This document shows positions 15,914 to 24,642 of a stretch of DNA of 64,000 bases, piece by piece. The notes under the pieces are model-generated. The model did not search any database, was not told where the DNA came from, and saw nothing but the letters and a program-made list of their open reading frames with translations. The position numbers and the translations under genes are program-made. The stretch lies in the NCBI GenBank assembly GCA_022793375.1, contig JAAWCS010000015.1, positions 1 through 64,000 on the forward strand, written 5' to 3'. Every line of letters starts with the position of its first letter. Position 1 is the first letter of the stretch. The DNA comes from Lachnospiraceae bacterium (GTDB lineage: Bacteria > Bacillota > Clostridia > Lachnospirales > Lachnospiraceae).

Positions 15914-17011
15914 TTACCTCCCTTCTGCGATACCGGGTTCGGCGTCGTCAAGGGTAAAGCTGGTGAGCGGCCCCTTTGTCTCCGCATCCTCGCCGGCCTG
16001 GAATTCGCCATAGAAAGTATCGATATCCTTGATAAATTTGCGGTTAAACAAATGCAGTGGAATCCCCTGCGGGCATACGCGGCTGCACTCGCCGCAGTCG
16101 GTACAGCGCCCGGCCACATGGAAGGCGCGGATGATGTGGAACATCTTTTCCTCAAAGGAATCCACGTTGGCTTTCTGCGAGCTGTCAAACTTGTTGCTGT
16201 CAAAAACACATTTGCGGCAGCTGCAGGCCGGGCACACGTTGCGGCAGGCGTTGCAGCGGATGCATTTGGACAGTTCGCTCTGGAAAAAGGCGAAACGCTC
16301 CTGCGGGCTCATCGCCTCGATACGCTCTACTTCGGCAAAGCGGTCGGCGTTTTTCGTCTCGCGGGACTGGCCCAGAAGCTCATCGTATATTTTATGTTCC
16401 TTCCCCTTGCAGACGTGGCAGCGCTCCAGCATGACCTCGTCGTAGGCGCAGGTTTTTTCGCCGTACAGCGTTTGAATCGTTAAAACCGCGTCGGGATCTG
16501 CCGGTGCGACGATTTCCGCGGCAGCTGCCGCCTCCTCTGCCGCTCTCGTCTTGCCGGAAGCGCTCTCCTGCCCTTCGCAGAGCATCCCGTCCTCTGCGCC
16601 TTCGATCGCTTCGACAGCCTTGATGCCCAGGGCATGGATTTTTTCACCGGAAAGCTTGCCGGTGCAGCCGATGCCGACAATGTACGCTTTTTCACGGTCC
16701 ACGCGGTGTTCTTTTATCAGCTGGTTGAAGCTGTACGTATCGCACGGTTTCAAAAATACGAGCGTCTTTCCCTCCAGCCTGGAGGCTTCGATCATATATT
16801 TGCTCAGATTGGCGCCGCAGAAGGCGTCATATGTAAACGAGCTAAGCGCCTCGGCGCTGTCAAAAAAGGCCGGCTCGGGGTTGTACGGCAGATCGCCCTT
16901 TTTCCATCCCAGGACGCGGGCCACCGTCCCGTCCGAAAGCAGTTCACAGGCCCTATGGACCAGAGCCTGTGAAGAGGCCGACGGCTTTGTTTCTCTTATC
17001 AGTTCTTGCAT
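15914..17011 (-). CDS. Iron-sulfur electron-transfer protein, FlxC-like
   Basis: 365 residues when started at ATG 17011 (GGAGG site), which removes a spurious 34-residue extension overlapping the upstream gene. The N-terminal half resembles F420-hydrogenase/formate dehydrogenase beta folds (LVFLKPCDTYSFNQLIKEH, IVGIGCTGKL). The C-terminal half carries CIRCNACRNVCPACSCRKC and CTDCGECSRVCPQG. It overlaps the MvhD-like gene by 13 bp and is 5 bp from the FlxB-like gene. It probably relays electrons between the NADH-oxidising subunits and the MvhD/HdrA module. The role is inferred from domain and position. Confidence 0.72.
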   Translation of the reverse strand: MQELIRETKPSASSQALVHRACELLSDGTVARVLGWKKGDLPYNPEPAFFDSAEALSSFTYDAFCGANLSKYMIEASRLEGKTLVFLKPCDTYSFNQLIKEHRVDREKAYIVGIGCTGKLSGEKIHALGIKAVEAIEGAEDGMLCEGQESASGKTRAAEEAAAAAEIVAPADPDAVLTIQTLYGEKTCAYDEVMLERCHVCKGKEHKIYDELLGQSRETKNADRFAEVERIEAMSPQERFAFFQSELSKCIRCNACRNVCPACSCRKCVFDSNKFDSSQKANVDSFEEKMFHIIRAFHVAGRCTDCGECSRVCPQGIPLHLFNRKFIKDIDTFYGEFQAGEDAETKGPLTSFTLDDAEPGIAEGR

Positions 17012-17442
17012 CGGAGGTCCTCCAATCTCACGTTCTTGCCGAGGGAGTGAATCTTTGCCACGAATTCGTTCATGGTGGTGGAAAATTTCACGCCTTCCGC
17101 CGCCGATACCCACTCGACGCGGGTACGGCCGTTCTCCACACCGATGTAATCGAGCATGGAGAACAAAAGCTTCATGCGCCGTCTTGTATAGTAGTTGCCG
17201 GTGGAGTAATGGCAGTCGCCGGGATGGCAGCCGCAGAGGATCACACCGTCCGCCCCTTTTTCAAACGCGCGCAGCACAAACATCGGATTGACGCGGCAGG
17301 AGCAGGGCACGCGGATGATTTTTACGTCGGCCGGATAGCCTAAGCGGCTGCTGCCGGCTAAGTCCGCGCCCGCGTAGCTGCACCAGTTGCAGCAAAACGC
17401 CACGATCTTAGGTCTGAACTCTTCTTTTGCTTCTATCGACAT
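16999..17442 (-). CDS. flxD: MvhD/FlxD-like 2Fe-2S protein linking to HdrA
   Basis: 147 residues with the full cysteine pattern of the MvhD family: CCNWCSYAGAD at the start, then RVPCSCRVNPMFVL and GCHPGDCHYSTGN. In methanogens MvhD delivers electrons from hydrogenase to HdrA; in sulfate reducers FlxD does the same from an NADH-oxidising FlxABC. GGAGG precedes the ATG at 17442, which overlaps the hdrA stop by 10 bp. Its location between hdrA and the Flx-like genes is exactly the expected hinge of a bifurcating complex. Confidence 0.92.
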   Translation of the reverse strand: MSIEAKEEFRPKIVAFCCNWCSYAGADLAGSSRLGYPADVKIIRVPCSCRVNPMFVLRAFEKGADGVILCGCHPGDCHYSTGNYYTRRRMKLLFSMLDYIGVENGRTRVEWVSAAEGVKFSTTMNEFVAKIHSLGKNVRLEDLRCKN

Positions 17443-19421
17443 ATCGCATCCACCTCCGCTATAATCTGTCGGTTGGAGAATCCCTTCAGGTCCATTGCGC
17501 CGGACGGGCAGGCTACCGTGCAGGCGCCGCAGCCCTGGCAGAGCGCGCTGTTGACGACCGCCAGGCGGCGCACCTCGCGGATTCCGTGGTCGTTGACCTG
17601 TTTATCTTCATAGGTGATCGCTCCATACGGGCATACGTGCGCACAGGTCGAACAGCCGTTGCACAAAAGTTCGTCGGAGTGAGCCGTGCAGGGGTTGGTC
17701 GTCAGCTTATCCTTCGCCAGCAAGCCGATCGCCTTGACCGCGGCCGCACCGGCCTGTGCGACGGTCTCGGGGATGTCCTTAGGTCCCTGGCAGACGCCGG
17801 ATAAGAACACGCCGGCTGTCGGGCTTTCCACCGGACGAAGCTTGGGATGCGCTTCGGTTAAGAAATTGTTGGTATCGATGCTGGCTGTCAGCATGGTGGC
17901 AATCCCGCGCACGGAGGGGTTGGGTTCGATCGCCGCCGCCAACACCACCATGTCGGCCCGGATCAGCACCTGATGGTTATCGATCAGGTCGGCGCCCTGC
18001 ACTAAAAGGGTTCCGTCGGGCTGCGGCAGGACTTTGCCTACCTGGCCTTTGATGTAATCGACTCCGTACTCCTCCACGGCCCGGCGATAAAATTCGTCAA
18101 AGTTCTTGCCGGGGGTGCGCACGTCGATATAAAAGACCGTCACATGGGTGTCCGGGTATTTGTCACGGATCAGCATCGCGTGCTTGGCCGTGTACATGCA
18201 GCAGATTTTTGAGCAGTAGCTCTTGCCCCGCTCGTCGGCGCAGCGGCTGCCCACGCACTGGACAAAGACGATCTCTTTGGGCGCGCGTCCGTCCGAAAGC
18301 CGCTCCAGGTGTCCTTTCGTAGGACCGGCCGCGTTCATAATCCGCTCCAGCTCCAGCGACGTGATTACGTCCTTGCTCTGGCTGTAGGCGTACTCGTCAT
18401 AGTTGTCAAGTTTGATCACGTCAAAGCCGGTGGCTACTACGATAGCGCCGTATTTTTCGGTGATAATCTCGTCCTGCTGCTCGTAGTCAATGGCCCCCGC
18501 CTGGCAGACCTTTTCGCACAGGCCGCATTTGCCGGTCTTAAATTTGATGCAGGCTTCGCGGTCGATCACCGGCACGTTGGGAATGGCCTGCGCGAACGGC
18601 GTATAGATCGCGCTGCGGTTATTAAGGCCGCGGTTAAATTCGCTGGGCGTCTTTTTGGAAGGGCATTTTTCCTGGCAGACGCCGCAGCCCGTGCATTTGT
18701 CCATATCGACGCTGCGGGCTTTTTTACGGATGTCCACGGTAAAATCGCCGACAAAGCCGCTGACCTTTTCCACTTCGCTGTAGGTATAAATATGTATCTT
18801 CTCATGCGCGTTGGCTTCCACCATTTTCGGCGTCAAAATACAGGCCGAGCAGTCAAGCGTAGGGAAGGTTTTGTCAAGCTGGGACATCCGGCCGCCGATG
18901 CTCGGCGATTGTTCGACGATGTCGACTTCGTAGCCGGCGTCGGCGATGTCAAGCGCGGTCTGGATGCCGGCAATGCCGCCGCCGATAATCAGCGCCCGCT
19001 TGGTGACGCGGCTTTCGCCGGGCTGTAAAGGCGCGTTTAAATTGACCTTGGCGATCGCGGCGCGGGCTAAGATCACGGCCTTTTTGGTAGCTTCCGTCGT
19101 ATCCTTGTGAATCCAGGAGCAGTGCTCGCGGATATTGGCAATCTCCACCATGTAGGGATTTAAGCCGGCGCGCTCAGCCGCCTTGCGAAACGTCGTCTCA
19201 TGCATACGCGGTGAACAGGAGCAGACCACGATCCCGGTCAGCCCCTGCGTTTTGATGGCCTCGAGGATTTTCGCCTGGCCGGCTTCCGAACACATGTACG
19301 GATAGTCCTCCGCATGAACGACGCCCGGCTCCATCAGGGCCATTTCTACTACTTTTTTCACGTCTACCGTCGCGGCAATGTTGCTGCCGCAGTGACAGAC
19401 GAATACTCCGATTCTCTGCAC
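17433..19421 (-). CDS. hdrA: HdrA-type flavoprotein, predicted bifurcating subunit
   Basis: 662 residues, the canonical HdrA size. It has the N-terminal cysteine region VFVCHCGSNIA, FAD-binding GGGIAGIQTALDIA, and several ferredoxin motifs: CTGCGVCQEKCP, CGLCEKVCQAG, CNGCSTCAHVCP and CQGCGACTVACP. In characterised Hdr complexes the HdrA flavin splits electron pairs between a high-potential acceptor at HdrB and low-potential ferredoxin. I favour the GTG at 19421, 8 nt after AGGAGG, over the GTG at 19430 that overlaps the site. It is coupled to hdrC upstream and flxD downstream. Confidence 0.93.
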   Translation of the reverse strand: MQRIGVFVCHCGSNIAATVDVKKVVEMALMEPGVVHAEDYPYMCSEAGQAKILEAIKTQGLTGIVVCSCSPRMHETTFRKAAERAGLNPYMVEIANIREHCSWIHKDTTEATKKAVILARAAIAKVNLNAPLQPGESRVTKRALIIGGGIAGIQTALDIADAGYEVDIVEQSPSIGGRMSQLDKTFPTLDCSACILTPKMVEANAHEKIHIYTYSEVEKVSGFVGDFTVDIRKKARSVDMDKCTGCGVCQEKCPSKKTPSEFNRGLNNRSAIYTPFAQAIPNVPVIDREACIKFKTGKCGLCEKVCQAGAIDYEQQDEIITEKYGAIVVATGFDVIKLDNYDEYAYSQSKDVITSLELERIMNAAGPTKGHLERLSDGRAPKEIVFVQCVGSRCADERGKSYCSKICCMYTAKHAMLIRDKYPDTHVTVFYIDVRTPGKNFDEFYRRAVEEYGVDYIKGQVGKVLPQPDGTLLVQGADLIDNHQVLIRADMVVLAAAIEPNPSVRGIATMLTASIDTNNFLTEAHPKLRPVESPTAGVFLSGVCQGPKDIPETVAQAGAAAVKAIGLLAKDKLTTNPCTAHSDELLCNGCSTCAHVCPYGAITYEDKQVNDHGIREVRRLAVVNSALCQGCGACTVACPSGAMDLKGFSNRQIIAEVDAICR

Positions 19422-19426
19422 CCGTC

Positions 19427-19816
19427 TCACCTCCTGTATCTTCTGAATGCGCTGACTAACAGCTGCTGGGGAATCTCGGGATCCAAAAGTTCCGGCACTT
19501 CATCCGGCGACAGATACTCCTGCCCTCTCTGCCGCAGCACCAGTTGCCTGGCCGCGTCGATCAGCTTGCCGGGCTTTACGTCACGCGGGCAGCGCTCCAC
19601 GCAGGCAAAACAGGACAGGCACTTCCACAGGGACTTAGACTCTGTCAGCGCTTCCACATTTTCGTGCAGTACATAGGAGACAAACTGATGGGGTTTGATA
19701 TCCATCTCATTATAGGAAGGGCAAGATGCCGAGCACTTGCCGCATTTCATGCATTTATAGGGATTTACGCCGCTGATCTCACGGATCTGCTCTGCTTGTT
19801 TGCTGGGCGTATTCAT
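19427..19816 (-). CDS. hdrC: HdrC-type 4Fe-4S subunit
   Basis: 129 residues with two 4Fe-4S motifs, CMKCGKCSASCPSYN and CLSCFACVERCPRDV, and no membrane helices, as in soluble HdrC. It carries electrons between HdrA and HdrB. The start overlaps the hdrB stop by 4 bp (ATGA) and its own stop overlaps the ribosome binding site of hdrA. Confidence 0.92.
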   Translation of the reverse strand: MNTPSKQAEQIREISGVNPYKCMKCGKCSASCPSYNEMDIKPHQFVSYVLHENVEALTESKSLWKCLSCFACVERCPRDVKPGKLIDAARQLVLRQRGQEYLSPDEVPELLDPEIPQQLLVSAFRRYRR

Positions 19817-20610
19817 GAAAGCGCCACCTCCTCTTTTACTCCCAAAGCCTCGGCTAAGAGTTCTGTAAAATAGTAGACCGGCAGTCTGCCTGCCGTACTC
19901 TTATTCAGGTTATACAGGCACAGCGGGCAGGCCGTAATCAGCATCTGCGCGCCAAAGCCGGAGGCGCTCTCCATGACCGCGTCGCACATGCGGGCCGATA
20001 AATCTTTTTCTTTCAGCGATATGTAGCCGCCGCAGCACTCGTTGCGATACGGATAGACGACCGGCTCGGCGCCGACGGCCCGGATAAAATCTTCGAGGAT
20101 CTGCGGGTTTTCCGGATTGTCAAATTTAAGGATCTTGCCCGGGCGCAGCAGCAGGCAGCCGTAGTAAGCGCCGATTTTGCGGCCGGTCAGCGGATGCGTC
20201 ACTTTCTTTTTTATTTCGTCAAATCCCACGCGGTCTCTAAGTACTTCCAGAAAATGAAGCACGTTTGTTTCACCGGCGTAGGGCTCGGACAGCTGCAGGT
20301 AATTGTTGGCCCGGGTACGGATATCCTCGACCTGCTTCATGTCGTCGTTGACCCGCTTGATAACGTGATGGCAGGCCGAGCAGAGGGTGACCAGCTCCTG
20401 GCCCTTTTCCCTGGCCGCGTTTAAGGCGCGAACCGAGGACAGTTTGGTAGCGATCTCGTCGTCTCCCAGCGGGTAAACACCGCCGCAGCACTGCCAATCT
20501 TCGATCTCTTCCAGCTCAAACCCCAGCGCCAACGCCGAAGCTCTGGCATACGCATCAAGAGCTTTGGCTTTGGTGGAGAGGGTACAGCCGGGATAATAGC
20601 TATATTTCAT
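19813..20610 (-). CDS. hdrB: HdrB-type subunit with two CCG domains
   Basis: 265 residues from ATG 20610 (AACCAGGAGGATACT site), trimming 11 residues from the ORF. Two cysteine-rich CCG domains are visible: CCGGVYPLG with CSACHHVI, and CCGGYISLKEK with CPLCLYNL. In methanogens these hold noncubane 4Fe-4S clusters that reduce the CoM-CoB heterodisulfide. A clostridium would have no such cofactor, so the acceptor here must be another disulfide, a protein, or the adjacent fumarate reductase. The distance to the dehydrogenase stop is 13 bp. Confidence 0.92.
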   Translation of the reverse strand: MKYSYYPGCTLSTKAKALDAYARASALALGFELEEIEDWQCCGGVYPLGDDEIATKLSSVRALNAAREKGQELVTLCSACHHVIKRVNDDMKQVEDIRTRANNYLQLSEPYAGETNVLHFLEVLRDRVGFDEIKKKVTHPLTGRKIGAYYGCLLLRPGKILKFDNPENPQILEDFIRAVGAEPVVYPYRNECCGGYISLKEKDLSARMCDAVMESASGFGAQMLITACPLCLYNLNKSTAGRLPVYYFTELLAEALGVKEEVALS

Positions 20611-20623
20611 AGTATCCTCCTGG

Positions 20624-21571
20624 TTACAGTTCAATCTGAGCAATCACGGCCTTCAGCGCATTGGCGCTGGCGCGCAGTTTTTCAATCTCTTCTTCGGTCA
20701 GCTCTACGGGGACTTTGCCCTGCACGCCGTTGGGACCTACCAGGGTCAGCGTACTCAGGCAGACATCCTCGATCCCGTACTCGCCGTGCAGCATGGAGGA
20801 TACGGTAGCAATCGAGTCATACGCCGACAGAAGGATCGCGCACAGCTTGCAGACGGCGACCGATACGGCGTAGAAAGTCGCGCCCTTTCTGGCAATGATC
20901 TGTCCGCCCGATTTGTGCACGTATTCGACCATCGCCTCGCGGTCCAGCTCCTCGCTCAGGCGGCCGCTCTTACGTCTGAGTTCGAGGAATTGATTCAGTT
21001 CCGCACCGGAGACCTCGGCGCAGGACCAGGGCACGAACGAGGTGTCGCCATGCTCGCCGAATACGTAGGCATGGATATTTTTCTGCGCAATATTCAGATA
21101 TTGGGAAAGGCCGAAACGAAGCCGCGCCGTGTCTAACAGCGTCCCGGAACCGATCACCTGATTCTCCGGCAAACCGGAAATACGGGTAAATACATAGGTC
21201 ATTACATCTACGGGATTGCTGACAATGACATAGAGCGCTTTCGGGGCCTCTTTTACGATCTGCGGCGTAATATCCTTCAGGATATTGACGTTGGTCTGGG
21301 TCAGCTCCAGTCTGGTCTGGCCAGGCTTGCGGGCGATGCCGGAAGTGATAATAACAATATCGGAATCCTTTGCGTCGGCATAGTCGCCGGCTACGATCGA
21401 GATCGGATCGCGGAAGCAGGTACCCTGGACAATGTCCATCACTTCCCCGTCTACTTTTTCCTTGTTGATGTCAATCAGGACGATCTCCGATGCGATATCC
21501 TCGTTGGATAAGGTATAGGCGATCGTAGCGCCAACGCTTCCTGCACCGATAATGGTAATTTTGCTTTTCAT
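20624..21571 (-). CDS. Malate dehydrogenase, LDH-like fold (often annotated L-lactate dehydrogenase)
   Basis: 315 residues of the LDH/MDH superfamily: NAD motif GAGSVGATIAYT with acidic LIDIN, active-site VIVSNPVDVMTYV, DTARLRFGL and catalytic His174 in GEHGD. The substrate-specificity loop reads GIARKPGQTR; the residue aligned with LDH Gln102 is arginine (Arg81). In the classic Bacillus stearothermophilus LDH work, a Gln102-to-Arg change switched specificity to oxaloacetate/malate. Overall the chain resembles clostridial LDH annotations, so lactate activity is not excluded. As first gene before hdr/flx, fumarate reductase and fumarase, malate dehydrogenase completes the route from oxaloacetate to succinate. 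Confidence 0.78.
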   Translation of the reverse strand: MKSKITIIGAGSVGATIAYTLSNEDIASEIVLIDINKEKVDGEVMDIVQGTCFRDPISIVAGDYADAKDSDIVIITSGIARKPGQTRLELTQTNVNILKDITPQIVKEAPKALYVIVSNPVDVMTYVFTRISGLPENQVIGSGTLLDTARLRFGLSQYLNIAQKNIHAYVFGEHGDTSFVPWSCAEVSGAELNQFLELRRKSGRLSEELDREAMVEYVHKSGGQIIARKGATFYAVSVAVCKLCAILLSAYDSIATVSSMLHGEYGIEDVCLSTLTLVGPNGVQGKVPVELTEEEIEKLRASANALKAVIAQIEL

Positions 21572-21648
21572 GTCTGTAATCTCCTTTTTCCTGCAGCGTT
21601 TTTTTGCCAGTCATGGTCAGGACAGTATATGCCCAAACCCATTTTTGT

Positions 21649-21677
21649 ATTATAAAACGTTGATAAGGATTTGACAA
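21649..21677 (-). promoter_or_regulatory. Promoter of the 12-gene fumarate/Hdr operon
   Basis: On the minus strand, -35 TTGTCA, a 17-bp spacer and -10 TATAAT, about 80 bp upstream of the dehydrogenase ATG. No other comparable promoter was seen inside the operon. Confidence 0.55.
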
Positions 21678-21828
21678 TAGACTGATTTGACAAAAATTTA
21701 CTTTATATGCGTTTTTATATCAGGGATTTTCACAATGCGATGGCGGGGGGTGGAAAATATGAACAAACCGGAGTAACCCCCAAGGGCTGCTCCTAAAAGG
21801 TTTTTACGGTATTTACCTGCCCTGTTGA

Positions 21829-23106
21829 TTAAAACAATTCGACACGGCCAAGCAGCAAATCTATTAAATTGCAATGGAAAATTCCGTTGTCATCATAGAA
21901 GTGATGAGGAATATCCATACGGACAACAATTTTTTTGAAAAAGTCCTTTGTCAGTATCAAAGATGCAAGTTCAGAAGATTCTTTTTTATCCGTATCCATT
22001 CGGAACGCGGACTGAATGTAGATTTTTTTATCTGCATCATTTACAATAAAGTCAATTTCCTTTTGTGCGTTTGCACCGCCCGTGCGGTCGGTCACAACGC
22101 CAACATCGACAGAATATCCGCGGCAAAGAAGCTCGTTGTAGATCATATTTTCCATAATATGACCGGGGTCAAACTGGCGGTAATTCAGCCTTGCGTTGCG
22201 CAGACCAATATCTGTGTAGTAGTACTTGTTCGGATACTTGAAGTAGGTCTTTCCTTTTACATCGTAGCGTTTTGCCATAGAAATAAGAAACGAATCGATA
22301 CTATGCCGTACATAGTTTGACACCAGTGTGGAATTAACTTTTTCCTTTTTTATGCTGGTCAACGCATTCGCTATATTCGCAGGATTGGTCAGTGAACCAA
22401 TCTGCGAAGCAAGGAAATCCAGAATATCATTCAAAATATCCTCACGCTCGATACCGTTGCGCTCTACAATATCCCTTACATACAACTCGCTGTACAGAGA
22501 AGTCAGGTAATCTTTTTTATCTTTGTCATCCTTCAGTGCCAAAAGACGCGGCATACCGCCGTAAAGCATGTAGACATCCAGCGCCTTGCGCTCGTCGCCG
22601 CCAATGTATGAGTAAAACTCTTTGAAGGATAATGGGAACACATGAATTTGGGTCGCCCGGCCGCGGAATTCCGTAGCGATATCTTTTGACAGGCCCTTTG
22701 AGTTGCTTCCTGTCACATATACATCTAAATTTTTATATGCTTTGAGTTCGTTCAGCATGTCATAGACAGAAACCTCAATTCCAGCGTTCTCTTTATCAAT
22801 AACCTTTATGGTAAGCTGTACCTCGTCAATAAAAAGATAATACTTCTCACTCTTGTGTTCTGCGACAAGAGTTTCGACATATTCGCAAAGGGTTATGGGA
22901 TTTCTGAACTTATAATAACGTCTCTGGTCCAGTTCGATTTTTATGATGTGATCCTCTTCAACTCCCTGTGAAAGAAGATACTCATAAAACAGGTCAAACA
23001 GCAGCACCGATTTTCCGCAGCGGCGAAGGCCGGTGATTACTTTGACCTCTCCGTTCCACATATTTTGAATCATACGGTTCAGATAAGAATCTCGTTTAAT
23101 TATCAT
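21829..23106 (-). CDS. AAA-type ATPase with DUF4143 C-terminal domain
   Basis: 425 residues. The N-terminal AAA_14-like domain has Walker A GLRRCGKSVLL and Walker B YLFIDEVQL; the arginine-rich sensor region lies around GSNSKGLSKD. The C-terminal DUF4143 part contains NEIDF-like KEIDFIVND, which resembles a PD-(D/E)XK-type fold. The cellular role of these proteins is not established. ATG at 23106 follows GAGGTG. Base composition is visibly more AT-rich than the operon before it, and two relatives occur at 25954 and 61099. Confidence 0.85.
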   Translation of the reverse strand: MIIKRDSYLNRMIQNMWNGEVKVITGLRRCGKSVLLFDLFYEYLLSQGVEEDHIIKIELDQRRYYKFRNPITLCEYVETLVAEHKSEKYYLFIDEVQLTIKVIDKENAGIEVSVYDMLNELKAYKNLDVYVTGSNSKGLSKDIATEFRGRATQIHVFPLSFKEFYSYIGGDERKALDVYMLYGGMPRLLALKDDKDKKDYLTSLYSELYVRDIVERNGIEREDILNDILDFLASQIGSLTNPANIANALTSIKKEKVNSTLVSNYVRHSIDSFLISMAKRYDVKGKTYFKYPNKYYYTDIGLRNARLNYRQFDPGHIMENMIYNELLCRGYSVDVGVVTDRTGGANAQKEIDFIVNDADKKIYIQSAFRMDTDKKESSELASLILTKDFFKKIVVRMDIPHHFYDDNGIFHCNLIDLLLGRVELF

Positions 23107-23195
23107 GGTCACCTCGTACTTGTGACGGTTGCGTCGCTACTTTCCTGTATAGTATACCATATTTTTCTTAAATCATCCATAAAACATTTCAAAGC

Positions 23196-24401
23196 TCATT
23201 CCCCGCCCGCCTTAAAATTATAGATCGGCTTTATCACCCGAACCACATCCACCGTATCTTTAATATTGCTCAAAATATCGTCCATTCCCTTGTACGCCAT
23301 CGGACATTCATCCAGCGTATCTTTATTTACTGAGGTCGTATAAATACCCTGCATCTGCTTTTTGAATTCCGACACCGTAAAAGATTCCTTGGCCGCCGAA
23401 CGGCTCATCAGGCGTCCCGCGCCGTGCGGCGCCGACCGGTTCCAATCCTCCTCCCCTTTGCCTACGCAAATCAGCGAACCGTCCCGCATATTGATCGGAA
23501 TCAGCAGTTTTTCGCCTTTTTCAGCCGATACGGCGCCTTTTCTTAAAATCATCGCCTCGGTATCAATATAATTATGAATGGTTGTAAACTGCTCCGCCAC
23601 ATGAAGCTTCATCCCTTTTACAATCTCGTCCACCATGGCCTGCCGGTTTAACCGGGCATACGCCTGAACGATTTTCATATCGTGGATATACTGTTCAAAC
23701 AGTTCGCCCGATACATAGGCCAGCTGTTTCGGAATGCTCGTTCTTTTCGTATTTTTCAAAGCGGCAATGCTTTTGGAAATCGTTCGCTCTTTCCCCTGGG
23801 CCTTTAACTCCGTGACCAGCGCGTCAACATCCTTTTTGGCAGAGCCGTTTAGCGCCCGGTACCCCTCCGCCTGATAATAATTCGCCACTTCCAGTCCCAA
23901 ATGGCGGCTGCCGGAATGCACGACCACATATATGTTTCCATCGCCGTCCCGATCGGCTTCAATAAAATGATTTCCGCCGCCTAATGTTCCCATGCTTTTC
24001 TCGGCCCTTCGCGGATCGATCTGCTTGTAGCAAAATAAATCCTCCAGCTTTATTTCATCAAAATACCGGTGCGTTTTCTCCCGCACATTGAAACCGGACG
24101 GTATCCTCTCATAAATCAGTTTATCAAGCTTTTGTAATTCGATATGCGTTTCCCGAATCCGGACGGTCTCCATTCCGCAGCCAATGTCCACGCCTACCAG
24201 GTTCGGGACAATTTTGTCGGCAATGGTCATGGTCGTGCCTACCGTGCAGCCTGCGCCGGCATGGACATCCGGCATCAGCCGTATGCGGCTCCCGGATACG
24301 AATTCTTGATTCAGCAGCAGAAGCACCTGTGAAATCGATGCCTCGTCCACGACATCGGTAAAAATTTTAGCCGTATTATATTTTCCTTTCAGTTCAATCA
24401 T
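23196..24401 (-). CDS. rtcB: RtcB-family RNA ligase
   Basis: 401 residues from ATG 24401 (GGAGGGTGAT site). Key RtcB segments are present: MPDVHAGAGCTVG, VGVDIGCGMET with a metal-binding cysteine, LGGGNHFIE, HSGSRHLG, and a C-terminal guanylation-region histidine in SAPHGAGR. RtcB joins 2',3'-cyclic phosphate or 3'-phosphate RNA ends to 5'-OH ends using GTP and Mn2+, repairing cleaved tRNAs and other RNAs. It stands alone, without rtcA, archease or an RtcR regulator. Confidence 0.93.
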   Translation of the reverse strand: MIELKGKYNTAKIFTDVVDEASISQVLLLLNQEFVSGSRIRLMPDVHAGAGCTVGTTMTIADKIVPNLVGVDIGCGMETVRIRETHIELQKLDKLIYERIPSGFNVREKTHRYFDEIKLEDLFCYKQIDPRRAEKSMGTLGGGNHFIEADRDGDGNIYVVVHSGSRHLGLEVANYYQAEGYRALNGSAKKDVDALVTELKAQGKERTISKSIAALKNTKRTSIPKQLAYVSGELFEQYIHDMKIVQAYARLNRQAMVDEIVKGMKLHVAEQFTTIHNYIDTEAMILRKGAVSAEKGEKLLIPINMRDGSLICVGKGEEDWNRSAPHGAGRLMSRSAAKESFTVSEFKKQMQGIYTTSVNKDTLDECPMAYKGMDDILSNIKDTVDVVRVIKPIYNFKAGGE

Positions 24402-24540
24402 ATCACCCTCCGCCAAAACCGCCTCACGGGGCAGGCCGCCTTTCTCTGTCACAAAGTATAGCAGAAAAAAGCGGCTCTCTCAATCCTTTTTCCGCCGATC
24501 CGCACGGTAAATCTTCTTTTCTCATGTTTATGGTTGTGCG

Positions 24541-24569
24541 TTGATTTTTTCCTTTATAAATAGTATAAT
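24541..24569 (+). promoter_or_regulatory. Promoter of the hypothetical gene at 24643
   Basis: TTGATT, 17-bp spacer, TATAAT, about 73 bp upstream of the chosen start. Confidence 0.6.
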
Positions 24570-24642
24570 CCGCATAGGAGGAAGCGGCTCGCCGCAGGGA
24601 AAGAAATAAAAGAACGGCAGCTCAGAATTTGGAGGTATGCAG

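Noticed and set aside
14832-17011. Anaerobic sulfite reductase operon (asrAB)
   Set aside because: AsrA- and AsrB-like subunits are present but no siroheme AsrC; hdr and mvhD-like neighbours fit a Flx-Hdr complex instead.
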